In this document: one piece after another, positions 1-9,189 of the stretch
How positions within the stretch are numbered: the first letter of the stretch is position 1
Layout: each line of letters opens with the position of its first letter
Assembly: GCA_019449635.1 (NCBI GenBank)
Contig: JAGRPI010000030.1
Coordinates: forward strand, 62,001 to 126,000
From: Candidatus Ferrigenium bremense
GTDB taxonomy: Bacteria; Pseudomonadota; Gammaproteobacteria; Burkholderiales; Gallionellaceae
Length of the DNA stretch: 64,000 nt
Direction: 5' to 3'
Made by a program: the position numbers and the translations under genes
The notes under the pieces: model-generated
What the model saw: the letters and a program-made list of their open reading frames with translations, nothing else
Told to the model about the DNA's origin: nothing
Databases searched by the model: none

Positions 1-624
1 AGCGGCAAGACCACGCTGGCCAACCTTGCGCCGCGCTTCTATACGCCGACCGGCGGCCGCATCACGCTGGACGGCCACGACATCAACGACCTGACACTGG
101 CCAGCCTGCGTGCCAACATCGCGCTGGTGAGCCAGGAAGTCGTGCTGTTCAACGACACCGTCGCGGCCAACATCGCCTACGGCCAGATGCGCAAGGTCAG
201 CGAGGCGGAAATCATTGCCGCCGCGCAGGCCGCGCACGCGATGGAATTCATCCGCGACTGGCCGGAAGGGCTGAACACGCTGGTCGGCGAACGCGGCGTC
301 AAGCTGTCCGGCGGGCAGCGCCAGCGCATCGCCATCGCGCGCGCCATCCTCAAGGATGCGCCGATCCTGATCCTCGACGAGGCCACCTCCGCGCTGGACA
401 GCGAATCAGAACGCCATGTGCAGGCTGCGCTGGAAACGCTGATGCAAGGCCGCACCACATTGGTCATCGCGCATCGCCTGTCCACCATCGAAAAGGCTGA
501 CCGGATTGTCGTTCTGCAAAAAGGCGAGATCGTCGAGATCGGCACGCACCGCGAACTGCTGGCAAAGGATGGTGTGTATGCTCAGTTGCACCGTATCCAG
601 TTTGCGGCAGCCGGTAGTGCATAA
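1..624 (+). CDS. msbA: ABC exporter ATPase domain, MsbA-type (C-terminal part)
   Basis: The gene is cut by the window edge; the frame is open from base 1, where the end of the Walker A motif (SGKTTL) is visible. The 207 residues seen are the nucleotide-binding domain of a fused exporter: Q-loop (SQEVVLFND), signature LSGGQRQR, Walker [13 protein letters not shown] and the H-loop in [10 protein letters not shown]. Exporters with this domain pair it with six membrane helices upstream; MsbA flips lipid A-core across the inner membrane. The Q-loop and signature context are MsbA-like, but without the membrane domain another lipid or drug exporter of the same family cannot be excluded. Confidence 0.8.
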   Translation, partial: SGKTTLANLAPRFYTPTGGRITLDGHDINDLTLASLRANIALVSQEVVLFNDTVAANIAYGQMRKVSEAEIIAAAQAAHAMEFIRDWPEGLNTLVGERGVKLSGGQRQRIAIARAILKDAPILILDEATSALDSESERHVQAALETLMQGRTTLVIAHRLSTIEKADRIVVLQKGEIVEIGTHRELLAKDGVYAQLHRIQFAAAGSA

Positions 625-817
625 GCGGCCTTCACATCAACACAGGTTGCCCGCGTTATTCCCCATACTCGCCGTGGTCGCGGCAGTGCGTTTCATGACG
701 CAGATCATGGAACCTTGATGCAGCCTGAAATAGACTTCTCCCTGCACGCATCAAAGTTGACGCGGCGGCGGCAAAAGCCTAAATTGTGCTGCCCAACACA
801 ACCATCAGGAGACCAGC

Positions 818-1423
818 ATGGCCGTTCTCGTCGGTAAACCCGCACCCGATTTCAACGCCGTTGCCGTGATGGGCAACAACGAAATCAACGAAACCTTCAA
901 TCTGAAGAAATACGTCAACGGCAAATATGCCGTGATCTTTTTCTATCCCCTGGACTTCACTTTCGTCTGTCCTTCCGAACTGATCGCCTTCAATCATCGC
1001 CTCGATGAATTCAAGAAGCGCAACACGGAAGTGATCGGCGTGTCGATCGATTCGCAGTTCACCCACCTGGCATGGAAGAACACCCCGGTCGACAAGGGCG
1101 GCATCGGGCAGGTCCAGTATCCGCTGGTCGCCGATATCAAGCACGAGATCTGCAAGGCCTACGATGTGGAGTTCGACGCGGCGGGCGTGGCGTTTCGCGG
1201 CTCGTTCCTGATCGACCGCGCCGGTGTGGTGCGCCACCAGGTGGTGAACGACCTGCCGCTGGGGCGCAACATCGACGAGATGCTGCGCATGGTGGACGCG
1301 CTGCAATTCACCGAAGAACACGGTGAAGTCTGCCCAGCCGGTTGGAGCAAAGGCAAGGCGGGCATGAATGCCTCGACCGAAGGGGTGGCGAAGTATCTGG
1401 CCAATCACGCCAAGGAACTATAA
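818..1423 (+). CDS. 2-Cys peroxiredoxin (AhpC/Prx type)
   Basis: A 201-residue typical 2-Cys peroxiredoxin that reduces hydrogen peroxide and organic peroxides in the cytoplasm. The peroxidatic cysteine is at about residue 51 in FTFVCPSE, and the resolving cysteine lies near the C-terminus in EVCPAGW, so both catalytic residues are present. Length and motifs match the Prx1/AhpC subfamily. The start ATG follows a good ribosome-binding site (CAGGAGACC). It stands alone with its own terminator-like hairpin downstream, and no ahpF or oxyR is adjacent, so the electron donor is not indicated. Confidence 0.93.
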   Translation: MAVLVGKPAPDFNAVAVMGNNEINETFNLKKYVNGKYAVIFFYPLDFTFVCPSELIAFNHRLDEFKKRNTEVIGVSIDSQFTHLAWKNTPVDKGGIGQVQYPLVADIKHEICKAYDVEFDAAGVAFRGSFLIDRAGVVRHQVVNDLPLGRNIDEMLRMVDALQFTEEHGEVCPAGWSKGKAGMNASTEGVAKYLANHAKEL

Positions 1424-1438
1424 AGTCGCCGTTTTGAT

Positions 1439-1485
1439 CCTGGCGGGCTTTTGCTCTTGAATCAAGAGCGGCTCGCCAGGTTTTT
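1439..1485 (+). terminator. Rho-independent terminator after the peroxiredoxin gene
   Basis: The arms CCTGGCGGGC and GCTCGCCAGG form a stem followed directly by TTTTT. It sits 15 bases after the peroxiredoxin stop codon and before the DUF1622 gene. Confidence 0.7.
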
Positions 1486-1499
1486 GGCGGGGAGCGCCT

Positions 1500-1844
1500 A
1501 TGCACCAACTGTTGATCGAATTCGTCGAACTGGTCGCGCCCTGGATCGAAATGATCGGCATCGCCGTGGTGTTATGGGGTGCGATCGAGGGGTTGATCGG
1601 GCTGCTGCTGCGCATCAAATCGGCTCTGGTCCGGGAACCGCAACCGGTACCGATCAGCCATATCCGTTCCACGATCGGCGAGAAGACGGCCCTGGGGCTG
1701 GATTTCTTCCTCGCCGGCGACATCATCCAGACCATCGTGATCCCCAGCTGGGAATCGCTCGCCATGCTGGGCGGCATCGTGGTGATCCGCACCGTGATCG
1801 CCTTCTTCCTCAACAAGGACTTGCGCGAGCTCCACGAAAAATAG
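1500..1844 (+). CDS. DUF1622 family inner-membrane protein
   Basis: A 114-residue protein with hydrophobic segments at about residues 14-38 and 72-105 and a conserved middle stretch (GLDFFLAGDIIQT) that I recognise as the DUF1622 family. These are small integral membrane proteins of unknown function. Nothing in the neighbourhood (peroxiredoxin upstream, sodium/solute symporter downstream) fixes a role. The ATG at 1500 is preceded by GGGGAG as ribosome-binding site. Confidence 0.8.
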   Translation: MHQLLIEFVELVAPWIEMIGIAVVLWGAIEGLIGLLLRIKSALVREPQPVPISHIRSTIGEKTALGLDFFLAGDIIQTIVIPSWESLAMLGGIVVIRTVIAFFLNKDLRELHEK

Positions 1845-1916
1845 CCAGCTGCCGATTGTTCTTCGGCACAGGGCTGCTAGAATCCGCGTCGTACTTATTC
1901 TGAGCGAGTCACCATC

Positions 1917-3371
1917 ATGCTGGTCGGTTTCGTCTTCCTGTATCTGGTCCTTTCCATCGGCATCGGCATGTATGCGGCCACCAAGGTGCATAACGCGCGC
2001 GACTACATCACCGCCGGACGCTCCCTGCCGATGTACATCGTGCTGGCCATGGTGTTCGCCACCTGGTTCGGCGCCGAGACCGTGCTCGGCATCCCCGCCA
2101 CCTTCCTCGAGGAAGACCTCGGCGGGCTGATCTCCGACCCGTTCGGCGCCTCGCTGTGTCTGGTGCTGTTCGGCCTGTTCTTCGCGCGCAAGCTGTACCG
2201 CATGAACCTGCTCACCATCGGCGACTTCTACCGCCAGCGCTACGGCCACAAGGTCGAGGTCATCGCCGGCATCGCCATCGCGCTGTCCTATCTCGGCTGG
2301 GTGTCGGCGCAGGTCACCGCGCTGGGGCTGGTGTTCAACGTGCTGTCCGACGGATCGATCACCCAGGCGCAAGGGATACTCATCGGAGCGGCGGTGGTGC
2401 TGCTCTACACCCTGTACGGCGGCATGTGGTCGGTGGCGCTCACCACCTTCGTGCAGATGATCGTCATCGTGCTGGGCCTGCTCTACATCGCCTGGCTGAT
2501 GAGCGGCCTGACCGGCGGCGTCGCGCCGGTGATCGAGCATGCGGCGCAGAACGGCAAGTTCCATTTCTGGCCGGAGCTGAACGCGGTGGCCATGGTCGCC
2601 TTCGTCTCCGGGCTGCTGACCATGGGTTTCGGTTCCATCCCGCAGCAGGACGTGTTCCAGCGCGCCAACTCCTCGAAGAACGAGAACGTCGCGGTGTGGG
2701 GCACGGTGCTCGGCGGAGTGGCCTATTTCGCCTTTGCCGCCGTGCCGCTGTTCCTGGCCTACTCGGCCAACCTGATCGACCCGGCGCTGGCCGCGCAGTG
2801 GCTCTCCGAGGACAGTCAGAAGCTGCTGCCAGAGCTGGTCAAGGCGCACCTGCCACTGTTCGCCCAAGTGGTCTTCTACGGCGCGCTGCTGTCGGTGATC
2901 ATGAGCACCGCCTCCGGCACCCTGCTCGCGCCCTCGGTCACGCTTTCGGAGAACGTGCTCAAGGGCTGGATCACGCGCAGGAACCTGTCCGACCACAAGA
3001 TGCTGGTGATGACGCGCTGGGTGGTGGGCGTTTTCGCGGCATGCGTCACGCTCTACGCGCTGTGGGCGCTGGACCGGGAGACCGGCATCCACCAGATGGT
3101 GGAGAACGCTTACAAGGTGACGCTGGTGCTGGCCTTCACGCCGCTGGCGGCCGGGCTGTACTGGAAGCGCGCCTCCACGCTCGGCGCCTATTGGGCAATG
3201 GGCCTGGGGCTGGCGACCTGGCTGCCCATGGAGTTCCTGGCGCCGGAGGCGGATATCCCGCCGCAATTCGCCGGCTTCCTGATGAGCATCGCCGGCATGG
3301 TGGCAGGCTCGCTGCTGCAGCGGCGGCCGGAGCATGTCGCCGCGCCGCATCATGTGCACCAGCGCGACTGA
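1917..3371 (+). CDS. Sodium:solute symporter family transporter
   Basis: A 484-residue polytopic membrane protein with about 13 hydrophobic segments, as expected for the SSS family (LeuT fold), which couples uptake of sugars, amino acids or organic acids to sodium. Features seen include the N-terminal ARDYITAGRSLP segment, the YTLYGGMWSV motif typical of the family, and GSIPQQDVFQR in the middle. The substrate cannot be read from the sequence. It is followed after 67 bases by phoB, with a Pho box between, so it probably forms its own transcription unit. Confidence 0.85.
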   Translation: MLVGFVFLYLVLSIGIGMYAATKVHNARDYITAGRSLPMYIVLAMVFATWFGAETVLGIPATFLEEDLGGLISDPFGASLCLVLFGLFFARKLYRMNLLTIGDFYRQRYGHKVEVIAGIAIALSYLGWVSAQVTALGLVFNVLSDGSITQAQGILIGAAVVLLYTLYGGMWSVALTTFVQMIVIVLGLLYIAWLMSGLTGGVAPVIEHAAQNGKFHFWPELNAVAMVAFVSGLLTMGFGSIPQQDVFQRANSSKNENVAVWGTVLGGVAYFAFAAVPLFLAYSANLIDPALAAQWLSEDSQKLLPELVKAHLPLFAQVVFYGALLSVIMSTASGTLLAPSVTLSENVLKGWITRRNLSDHKMLVMTRWVVGVFAACVTLYALWALDRETGIHQMVENAYKVTLVLAFTPLAAGLYWKRASTLGAYWAMGLGLATWLPMEFLAPEADIPPQFAGFLMSIAGMVAGSLLQRRPEHVAAPHHVHQRD

Positions 3372-3374
3372 GCA

Positions 3375-3392
3375 GTGTCATATTCCCGTCAT
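3375..3392 (+). promoter_or_regulatory. Pho box upstream of phoB
   Basis: Two 7-base half-sites, GTGTCAT and CCGTCAT, are separated by ATTC. This closely fits the known PhoB-binding consensus (CTGTCAT, four A/T-rich bases, CTGTCAT). It lies 47 bases before the phoB start, which suggests autoregulation of phoBR. Confidence 0.75.
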
Positions 3393-3438
3393 GAATTCTT
3401 CATACCCTTGCAATCTTTGAATTGGCGATAGGGGCTGT

Positions 3439-4128
3439 ATGATGAGCGCGAAGATCCTGATTGTGGAAGACGAGCCGGCGATCCAGGAGTTGCTGGCGTT
3501 CAATGTGGAGCAGGCGGGCTTCCAGGCGTTGCGCGCCGAGGATGCGGAGAGCGCGTGGCAGCAGATACGGGACAGTGCGCCGGATCTGATCCTGCTGGAC
3601 TGGATGCTGCCGAACACCAGCGGCGTGATCCTGGCGAAACAACTGCGCAGCGATGCGCGTACCAAGGACATCCCGATCATCATGCTGACCGCGCGCGGCG
3701 AAGAGCGCGACAAGGTGCTGGGGCTGGAGTCGGGTGCGGACGATTACATCACCAAACCATTTTCGCCGCGCGAGCTTATGGCGCGCATCCGCGCTGTGCT
3801 GCGCCGCCATGTACCGCAAATGCCGGATGAAGTGGTGGCGGCGGGTGGTCTGGAATTGTTTCCGGCCTCGCATCGCGTGACCGCAAAGGATGCGGTCATA
3901 GAGCTCGGGCCCACCGAGTTCCGCCTGCTGCATTTCTTCATGGCACATGCAGAGCGGGTATACAGCCGCACACAATTGCTCGACCAGGTATGGGGTACGC
4001 AGGTGTTCGTCGAGGAACGCACGGTAGACGTGCATATCCGCCGCCTGCGCGCCGCATTGGAGCCGGCGGGAATGGATGGACTGATCCAGACGGTGCGCGG
4101 CAGCGGCTATCGCTTTTCGGTTAACTGA
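3439..4128 (+). CDS. phoB: Phosphate regulon response regulator PhoB
   Basis: A 229-residue OmpR/PhoB-type regulator. The receiver domain occupies about residues 4-118, with the phospho-acceptor aspartate in LILLDWMLP and the conserved lysine in [10 protein letters not shown]. The winged-helix DNA-binding domain covers about residues 130-229 ([27 protein letters not shown]). Together with the phoR-like kinase downstream this is the phosphate-starvation two-component pair. A Pho box precedes it. Two adjacent ATG codons are possible starts; the first is used here. Confidence 0.93.
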   Translation: MMSAKILIVEDEPAIQELLAFNVEQAGFQALRAEDAESAWQQIRDSAPDLILLDWMLPNTSGVILAKQLRSDARTKDIPIIMLTARGEERDKVLGLESGADDYITKPFSPRELMARIRAVLRRHVPQMPDEVVAAGGLELFPASHRVTAKDAVIELGPTEFRLLHFFMAHAERVYSRTQLLDQVWGTQVFVEERTVDVHIRRLRAALEPAGMDGLIQTVRGSGYRFSVN

Positions 4129-4142
4129 TTTGAAAACGGCGA

Positions 4143-4280
4143 TTAGCCACCGATGAACACGGATTTGCACGGATGAATAATGGGTTGTTTTTGCTCTTTA
4201 CCAATGCCGTCCGGATGGAAATGCCAACCCGCCGTAAGGCAATGCTTTATCCGTGTTTATCCGTGTCAATCTGTGGCTAA
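4143..4280. repeat. Dispersed inverted repeat, family A, copy 1 (phoB-phoR gap)
   Basis: This fills most of the 210-base gap between phoB and phoR. The left arm begins TTAGCCACCGATGAACACGG and the right arm ends CCGTGTCAATCTGTGGCTAA, so the ends are imperfect inverted repeats with internal GATGAACACGGAT-like units. Two more copies occur at 22929-23052 and 37958-38076. Part of the centre, around TGGAAATGCCAACC, is shared in inverted form with copy 2. Confidence 0.85.
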
Positions 4281-4338
4281 ATAGGCCTTTGATAAAAAAC
4301 CAACCATAGCGAGCGCCATTTATCCGGAAGGCGGTTGG

Positions 4339-5658
4339 GTGATTGGCTACAAGGAGAATTGTTTGCAGGGTTTCTGGATCCGTTTAAGCATACCCCTCGT
4401 GCTCGTCACGCTGTCCACGCTGCTGTTGTGGGTAGTGTTCTCGGCCACGCCGGCGTTGCTATTCATGCTGCTGGTGCTGCTGATCGTGATGGCACATCAT
4501 GCCCGGCAGCTCTACAGGCTGGGACGATGGCTGCTTGATGCGCGCATCGAAACCATTCCCGAGGCGGGCGGCATCTGGGATGAAGTGTTTTCCCAGCTAT
4601 ACAAAATGGTCAAGCGGCATAACCAGACCAAGCTGGAACTGGCCACCGAGCTGCAACACATCGAGCAGGCCACTGCCGCATTGCCGGAAGGGGTGGCCAT
4701 CCTGAACGAGGCGAACCGCATCGAATGGTGCAATCCGCTGGCGCAACAGCATTTTGATCTTGATCCAGAACACGATTTCATGCAGGACATCACTTATCTG
4801 GTGCGCCAGCCGGAGTTCGTCGAATACCTCCATGAATCAAACTTCAGCGAACCGCTGGTGATGCGCCCGGCGCGTCATGACGACATGGTGTTGTCCATCA
4901 AGCTCATTCCTTATGGCGTGAACAAGCGCTTGCTGATCAGCCGCGACATCACGCAGCTGGAGCGCATCGAGGCCATGCGCCGCGACTTCGTCGCGAATGT
5001 CTCGCATGAACTGCGCACGCCGCTGACCGTCGTGAACGGCTTTGTCGAGAACCTGCAGGACATGCCCGACCTCAACCGGGATGATGCGCGGCGCGCCTTG
5101 CAGTTGATGGCCGAGCAGACCCGCCGCATGGAAAACCTGGTCGCCGATCTGCTCACCCTGTCGCACCTGGAAAGTGACCAGAGCCCGTTGCTTGAAGAAA
5201 CGGTGGATATGGGTGTCCTGCTCGACGAGGTTTATCGGGAAGGCCAATTGCTGGGAGGCGGCCTGTATTCGTTGCGCCTCGAAGTGGCGAGCGGCGCAAA
5301 ATTGCTCGGCAACCGCGAAGAGTTGCGCAGCGCGTTCGGCAATCTGCTCAGCAACGCGATCCGCTACACGCCTAAAGGCGGTTCGATCCTGTTGCGCTGG
5401 GCGGAACGCGGCGGCCAACCGGTGTTTTCAGTGCAGGATAGCGGCATCGGCATTGCCGCGCAGCATATCCCGCGCCTGACCGAGCGTTTCTACCGGGTGG
5501 ATCGCAGCCGTTCGCGCGAAACGGGCGGAACAGGTCTGGGCTTGGCAATCGTCAAGCACATCGCGATGCGCCACCAGGCCAAACTTGAAGTCATGAGCGA
5601 GGAAGGCAGGGGCAGCACCTTCGCGCTGGTATTTCCAGTCAAGCGGTCGGTGCGCTGA
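4339..5658 (+). CDS. phoR: Phosphate regulon sensor histidine kinase PhoR
   Basis: A 439-residue membrane sensor kinase: two hydrophobic segments at about residues 15-55, a PAS-like region around 100-200, the HisKA dimerisation domain with the phospho-acceptor histidine in FVANVSHELRTPL, and a C-terminal ATPase domain with NLLSNAIRYTPKG and GTGLGLAIVKH. This is the usual PhoR length. The track start is GTG at 4339. A TTG at 4363 has a stronger ribosome-binding site (AAGGAG, 6 bases upstream) and would remove eight residues, so the true start is uncertain. No phoU or pst genes are nearby. Confidence 0.9.
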   Translation: MIGYKENCLQGFWIRLSIPLVLVTLSTLLLWVVFSATPALLFMLLVLLIVMAHHARQLYRLGRWLLDARIETIPEAGGIWDEVFSQLYKMVKRHNQTKLELATELQHIEQATAALPEGVAILNEANRIEWCNPLAQQHFDLDPEHDFMQDITYLVRQPEFVEYLHESNFSEPLVMRPARHDDMVLSIKLIPYGVNKRLLISRDITQLERIEAMRRDFVANVSHELRTPLTVVNGFVENLQDMPDLNRDDARRALQLMAEQTRRMENLVADLLTLSHLESDQSPLLEETVDMGVLLDEVYREGQLLGGGLYSLRLEVASGAKLLGNREELRSAFGNLLSNAIRYTPKGGSILLRWAERGGQPVFSVQDSGIGIAAQHIPRLTERFYRVDRSRSRETGGTGLGLAIVKHIAMRHQAKLEVMSEEGRGSTFALVFPVKRSVR

Positions 5659-5720
5659 AGATCTTGGCGTGGTAATGCTGCGCATGTCGCGGCCGTCAAT
5701 GGCTGCGGTTTCCCTTTTTA

Positions 5721-5829
5721 CGCATAAACACATAAACAGAACACATACACATAAACAGGGGACACATAAACAGGGGACACATAAACAGGGGACAGACCAC
5801 CATAAACAGGGGACAGACCACGGTTTTCC
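5721..5829 (+). repeat. Degenerate tandem array ending in the RayT1 left inverted repeat
   Basis: The unit ACATAAACAGGGGAC is repeated about five times, first degenerate and then nearly exact, with the last two units extended by AGACCAC. The final unit runs into the left inverted repeat of the RayT element. It occupies most of the gap between phoR and the transposase gene. Confidence 0.85.
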
Positions 5830-6616
5830 GCTCTATTCAAACAAATCCCCCGAATCAGGCTCCGCAATGTTGCGCGGCCGCCCCGGCTGCCCCGGAGCAG
5901 CGCGCCTGCCGATCATCGCACCCACCACTTCGGCGAATCGCTCATTACCCAACGCAAAATTGCCATTGGTCGCACGGCGGATTTCATCTACCAAACCCGG
6001 CTCCAGCTCGTGGCGGAACAACTCGCGGTAAGCAGCTTGGCGGGTGAGAGCATTGCTCCCCAATGCAGCATACAGCAGATGCGGTTGCACCAACTCATTC
6101 GTCTCCCCCTGCGCATTGGCGCGATAGCTTGACCAGCGATACTCCGCCGGGTGCTCCACCATGGCTGCCCGCACCGGATTCAATTCGATATATCTCTGGC
6201 ACGCCAGCAAGTAACCTTCCTCCTGCACCGGGCAGGAACGGAAACGCCCCTCCCATAAAGTTCCGCTGCGCCGATAGCTACGGTTAACATACTGCACATA
6301 CCGTTGCCCCAGCGACTTCATCAACGCCCCGCCGGCATCGGCGCGGTCGGCAGAAAGCAACAAATGCACATGATTTGTCATCAACACATACGCGTGGATT
6401 AGGCAGCCCGACTTGCCTGCGTACTCGGCCAACCAGTCCAGATAGCGGAGATAATCTTCGTCGGCGAAAAAGCAGGGCTGGCGGTTATTGCCGCGCTGAA
6501 TGAGGTGAACAGGAACATTCGGCAATGCGATGCGGGCGCGGCGCGGCATGGTGATCCTCTGCGGGGTGGAGGAGATGGCAGTCTAGCAGGAATCGGAAAA
6601 CCGTGGTCTGTCCCCT
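5808..6616. mobile_element. RayT1 element bounded by 22-bp perfect inverted repeats
   Basis: The left end starts AGGGGACAGACCACGGTTTT (22 bases, 5808-5829), and its exact reverse complement ends the element at 6595-6616 (GGAAAACCGTGGTCTGTCCC plus two bases). The only gene inside is a Y1-type transposase. REP-associated transposases are known to act on such flanking palindromic repeats. No target-site duplication is obvious. Confidence 0.8.
5833..6549 (-). CDS. rayT: REP-associated tyrosine transposase (RayT), Y1_Tnp family
   Basis: A 238-residue Y1 (HUH) transposase. The metal-binding motif is seen as MTNHVHLLLS, followed by the RYVQYVNRSYRRSGTLWEGRF and RYIELNPVRAAMV blocks that mark the RayT group. 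These enzymes cut and join single-stranded DNA at REP hairpins. The protein appears complete. It shares the overall sequence with the second RayT at 30874-31608 but is clearly diverged. Its stop codon is 3 bases from the left inverted repeat. Confidence 0.92.
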   Translation of the reverse strand: MPRRARIALPNVPVHLIQRGNNRQPCFFADEDYLRYLDWLAEYAGKSGCLIHAYVLMTNHVHLLLSADRADAGGALMKSLGQRYVQYVNRSYRRSGTLWEGRFRSCPVQEEGYLLACQRYIELNPVRAAMVEHPAEYRWSSYRANAQGETNELVQPHLLYAALGSNALTRQAAYRELFRHELEPGLVDEIRRATNGNFALGNERFAEVVGAMIGRRAAPGQPGRPRNIAEPDSGDLFE

Positions 6617-6823
6617 ATGAAAACCCACAACGTGATATAGAAAACACATTCATAAGTTGGCAATGTCGCCTATGCCCCACGCCCGTGTCAAGCGGGTGGC
6701 AGAGCCTTTTTCCTTCATGCGTTTGGCGCAATCGTCCCGCTGGACTTTCGTTTTAGGGCGACCTGAAATTTCACGGATGGAAGCTCAGGCCGTTCTCAGG
6801 ATTCCCCCAGGCTGCTCGACCGG

Positions 6824-7756
6824 ATGCGTGCCGAGATCCGCGTGCGCCATTACAGCATCCGCACCGAGGAAACCTATGTGGACTGGGCGCGCCGCTTCAT
6901 CCTCTATCACGGCAAGCGCCACCCGAAGGAGATGGGGGCGGAGGAGGTGCGCGACTTCCTGTCGCACCTGGCCTCCGAGCGCAATGTTTCCGCTTCCACC
7001 CAGAACCAAGCCAAATCGGCATTGCTGTTCCTGTACCGCGAGGTGTTGCACATCGAATTGCCCTGGCTGGACGAGGTGATCGCGGCCAAGGCGCCCAGGC
7101 GGCTGCCGGTAGTGCTGACACCGACCGAGGTGCGCCGTTTGTTGGATTCGATGTCCGGCACGATGGGGCTGGTGGCAAGCCTGTTGTACGGCACCGGGAT
7201 GCGCCTCTTGGAGGGGCTGCGGCTGCGCGTGAAGGATGTGGAGTTCGAGCGCCGCGAGATCATCGTGCGCGAGGGCAAGGGCAACAAGGACCGGGTGACG
7301 GTGCTGCCGGAGAATCTGATCCTGCCGCTGAAGGCGCACCTGGAGAAGGTGAAGGCGCTGCATGAGCGCGATCTGGAGGCAGGTTTCGGCGAGGTGTATC
7401 TGCCGGATGCGCTGGCGAGGAAATATCCGAAAGCGGGCAGGACATGGGGCTGGCAGTTCGTGTTCCCTTCGGCGGTGCGCTCGATCGATCCGCGCTCGGG
7501 CATCGAGCGGCGGCATCATCTCTACGAGGCCAGCGTGCAGCGCGCGGTGCGCGAGGCGGCCAGGCTGGCGGAGATCCACAAGCCGGTGACGCCGCATGTC
7601 CTGCGCCATTCTTTCGCCACCCACCTGCTGCAAAGCGGCTACGACATCCGCACCGTGCAGGAGCTGCTCGGCCACTCGGACGTTGCCACGACGATGATCT
7701 ACACCCATGTGCTGAACAAGGGCGGCAGGGGCGTGGTGAGTCCGCTGGACAGGTGA
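6824..7756 (+). CDS. intI: Integron integrase (tyrosine recombinase), possibly frameshifted at the N-terminus
   Basis: 310 residues from the first in-frame ATG. It is a tyrosine recombinase with the catalytic set visible: R in [37 protein letters not shown]. The segment [19 protein letters not shown] is the extra patch peculiar to integron integrases. The frame stays open upstream and encodes PRLLDR, a normal IntI N-terminus, but it has no start codon. An ATG at 6777 lies in another frame and would join after one added C in the CCCCC run at 6804-6808, giving about 326 residues. No attC array or cassette is visible nearby, so this is a solitary integrase. Confidence 0.85.
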   Translation: MRAEIRVRHYSIRTEETYVDWARRFILYHGKRHPKEMGAEEVRDFLSHLASERNVSASTQNQAKSALLFLYREVLHIELPWLDEVIAAKAPRRLPVVLTPTEVRRLLDSMSGTMGLVASLLYGTGMRLLEGLRLRVKDVEFERREIIVREGKGNKDRVTVLPENLILPLKAHLEKVKALHERDLEAGFGEVYLPDALARKYPKAGRTWGWQFVFPSAVRSIDPRSGIERRHHLYEASVQRAVREAARLAEIHKPVTPHVLRHSFATHLLQSGYDIRTVQELLGHSDVATTMIYTHVLNKGGRGVVSPLDR

Positions 7757-7776
7757 GGCGGCCGGCCGGTATCGGC

Positions 7777-7782
7777 TATAAT
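7777..7782 (+). promoter_or_regulatory. Candidate -10 box (TATAAT) for glmU-glmS
   Basis: A perfect TATAAT lies 23 bases before the glmU ATG, after the integrase stop codon. The matching -35 region (TGAGGC at 17-base spacing) is weak, so this is only a candidate. Confidence 0.35.
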
Positions 7783-7805
7783 CCGCCATCTTCTGAAAGC
7801 CCGAC

Positions 7806-9188
7806 ATGAACCCGTTGAACATCGTCATCCTCGCTGCCGGCAAAGGCACGCGCATGTATTCCGAAAAGCCCAAGGTGTTGCACGCACTGGCCGGCAGGCC
7901 GCTGGTCCGGCACGTGCTGGATTGCGCCGCCGCGCTCCAGCCGCGGCAGGTCTGCGTGGTCTATGGGCATGGCGGCGAAGCCGTGCCGCAGGCGCTGCAG
8001 CAACATGCCGCGCAATTCGTCATTCCCACGCAGTTTGTTATTCAGGCTCCGCAGCTAGGCACCGGCCATGCGGTGCAGCAGGCCATGCCGCACCTCACCG
8101 ATGCCAGCCAGACGCTGGTGCTGTACGGGGACGTGCCGCTGATCCAGCCCGCCACGCTGCAGCGGATGCGGCAGGCGGGCGACGGCCTGGTGCTGCTGAC
8201 GGTCGATCTGGACAACCCGGCAGGCTACGGGCGCATCGTGCGCAACGCGCAGGGGGGTGTGCTCGGCATCGTCGAGGAGAAGGACGCGACCCCGGAGCAG
8301 CGCGAAATCAGTGAAGTGAACACCGGCATCCTGCTGGCGCCGACCAGCAAACTGCGCGAATGGCTGGCAAGCCTGCAGAACAATAATGCGCAGGGTGAGT
8401 ATTACCTGACCGACATCGCCGCCATGGCCGTGCAGCAAGGTATCGCGGTGCGCACCGTGCAGCCCGCCCATGAATGGGAGATGCACGGCGTGAACAGCAA
8501 GGCGCAGCTCGCGGCGCTGGAGCGCATCTGGCAGCAGGTCGAGGCGAACCGCCTGCTGGCGCACGGCGTGACGCTCGCCGATCCGGCGCGCATCGACGTG
8601 CGCGGCAGGCTGAACTGCGGCCGCGATGTCGGGATCGATGTCGGCTGCATCTTCGAGGGTGATGTGGTCCTGGGCGACAACGTAGAGGTGGGCGCCTACA
8701 GCGTCATCCGCAACGCCACCATCGCTGCCGGCACCCGCATCGCGCCCTACAGCCTCATCGACAGCAGCGAGGTGGGCGCCGATTGCCATATCGGCCCCTA
8801 TGCGCGCCTGCGCCCCGGCACCAGGCTGCACGACGGGGTGCATATCGGCAATTTCGTCGAGGTCAAGAACAGCGAGATCAACCGGAGCAGCAAGGCCAAC
8901 CACCTCAGCTATATCGGCGACAGCACGGTGGGCAGCGGCGTGAACATCGGCGCGGGCACCATCACCTGCAACTACGACGGCGCGAACAAGCACCGCACCG
9001 TCATCGGGGACGATGTGTTCATCGGCTCGGCGACGCAACTGGTCGCGCCGGTGACAATAGGCAAGGGCGCGACCATCGGCGCCGGCTCGACCATCACCAA
9101 GGATGCGCCGGACGGGGAATTGACACTGTCGCGCAGCAAGCAAGCGACCATCAACGGATGGAAGCGTCCAACGAAAGAGAAAAAATAA
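7806..9188 (+). CDS. glmU: Bifunctional UDP-GlcNAc pyrophosphorylase / GlcN-1-P acetyltransferase
   Basis: A 460-residue GlmU making UDP-N-acetylglucosamine for peptidoglycan and LPS. The uridylyltransferase half (about 1-230) starts with the [11 protein letters not shown] nucleotide loop. The C-terminal half (about 250-460) is a left-handed beta-helix acetyltransferase with hexapeptide repeats and the [17 protein letters not shown] and CNYDG blocks. One oddity is a tandem 18-base duplication giving QFVIPT then QFVIQA at about residues 78-89, before QLGTGH. It ends one base before the glmS start, and the two are consecutive steps in amino-sugar synthesis. Confidence 0.96.
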   Translation: MNPLNIVILAAGKGTRMYSEKPKVLHALAGRPLVRHVLDCAAALQPRQVCVVYGHGGEAVPQALQQHAAQFVIPTQFVIQAPQLGTGHAVQQAMPHLTDASQTLVLYGDVPLIQPATLQRMRQAGDGLVLLTVDLDNPAGYGRIVRNAQGGVLGIVEEKDATPEQREISEVNTGILLAPTSKLREWLASLQNNNAQGEYYLTDIAAMAVQQGIAVRTVQPAHEWEMHGVNSKAQLAALERIWQQVEANRLLAHGVTLADPARIDVRGRLNCGRDVGIDVGCIFEGDVVLGDNVEVGAYSVIRNATIAAGTRIAPYSLIDSSEVGADCHIGPYARLRPGTRLHDGVHIGNFVEVKNSEINRSSKANHLSYIGDSTVGSGVNIGAGTITCNYDGANKHRTVIGDDVFIGSATQLVAPVTIGKGATIGAGSTITKDAPDGELTLSRSKQATINGWKRPTKEKK

Positions 9189-9189
9189 C

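Noticed and set aside
625-817. Gap before the peroxiredoxin gene
   Set aside because: No convincing OxyR site or promoter could be picked by eye.
1572-3359. 595-residue minus-strand open frame
   Set aside because: Shadow of the symporter gene; rich in His/Gln/Arg with no family motif.
5721-5829. CRISPR-like tandem repeats
   Set aside because: Units are contiguous without spacers and no cas genes are present; it belongs to the RayT element.
6653-6776. Short minus-strand frame with GRPKTKVQRDD near the integrase
   Set aside because: It recalls a RayT tail (GRPR...) but is too short and has no start, so no gene is called.
7757-7805. Integron attachment sites or cassettes
   Set aside because: No attC-like paired RYYYAAC/GTTRRRY sites with a proper fold were found around the integrase; a single GTTAAGC near glmS is not enough.
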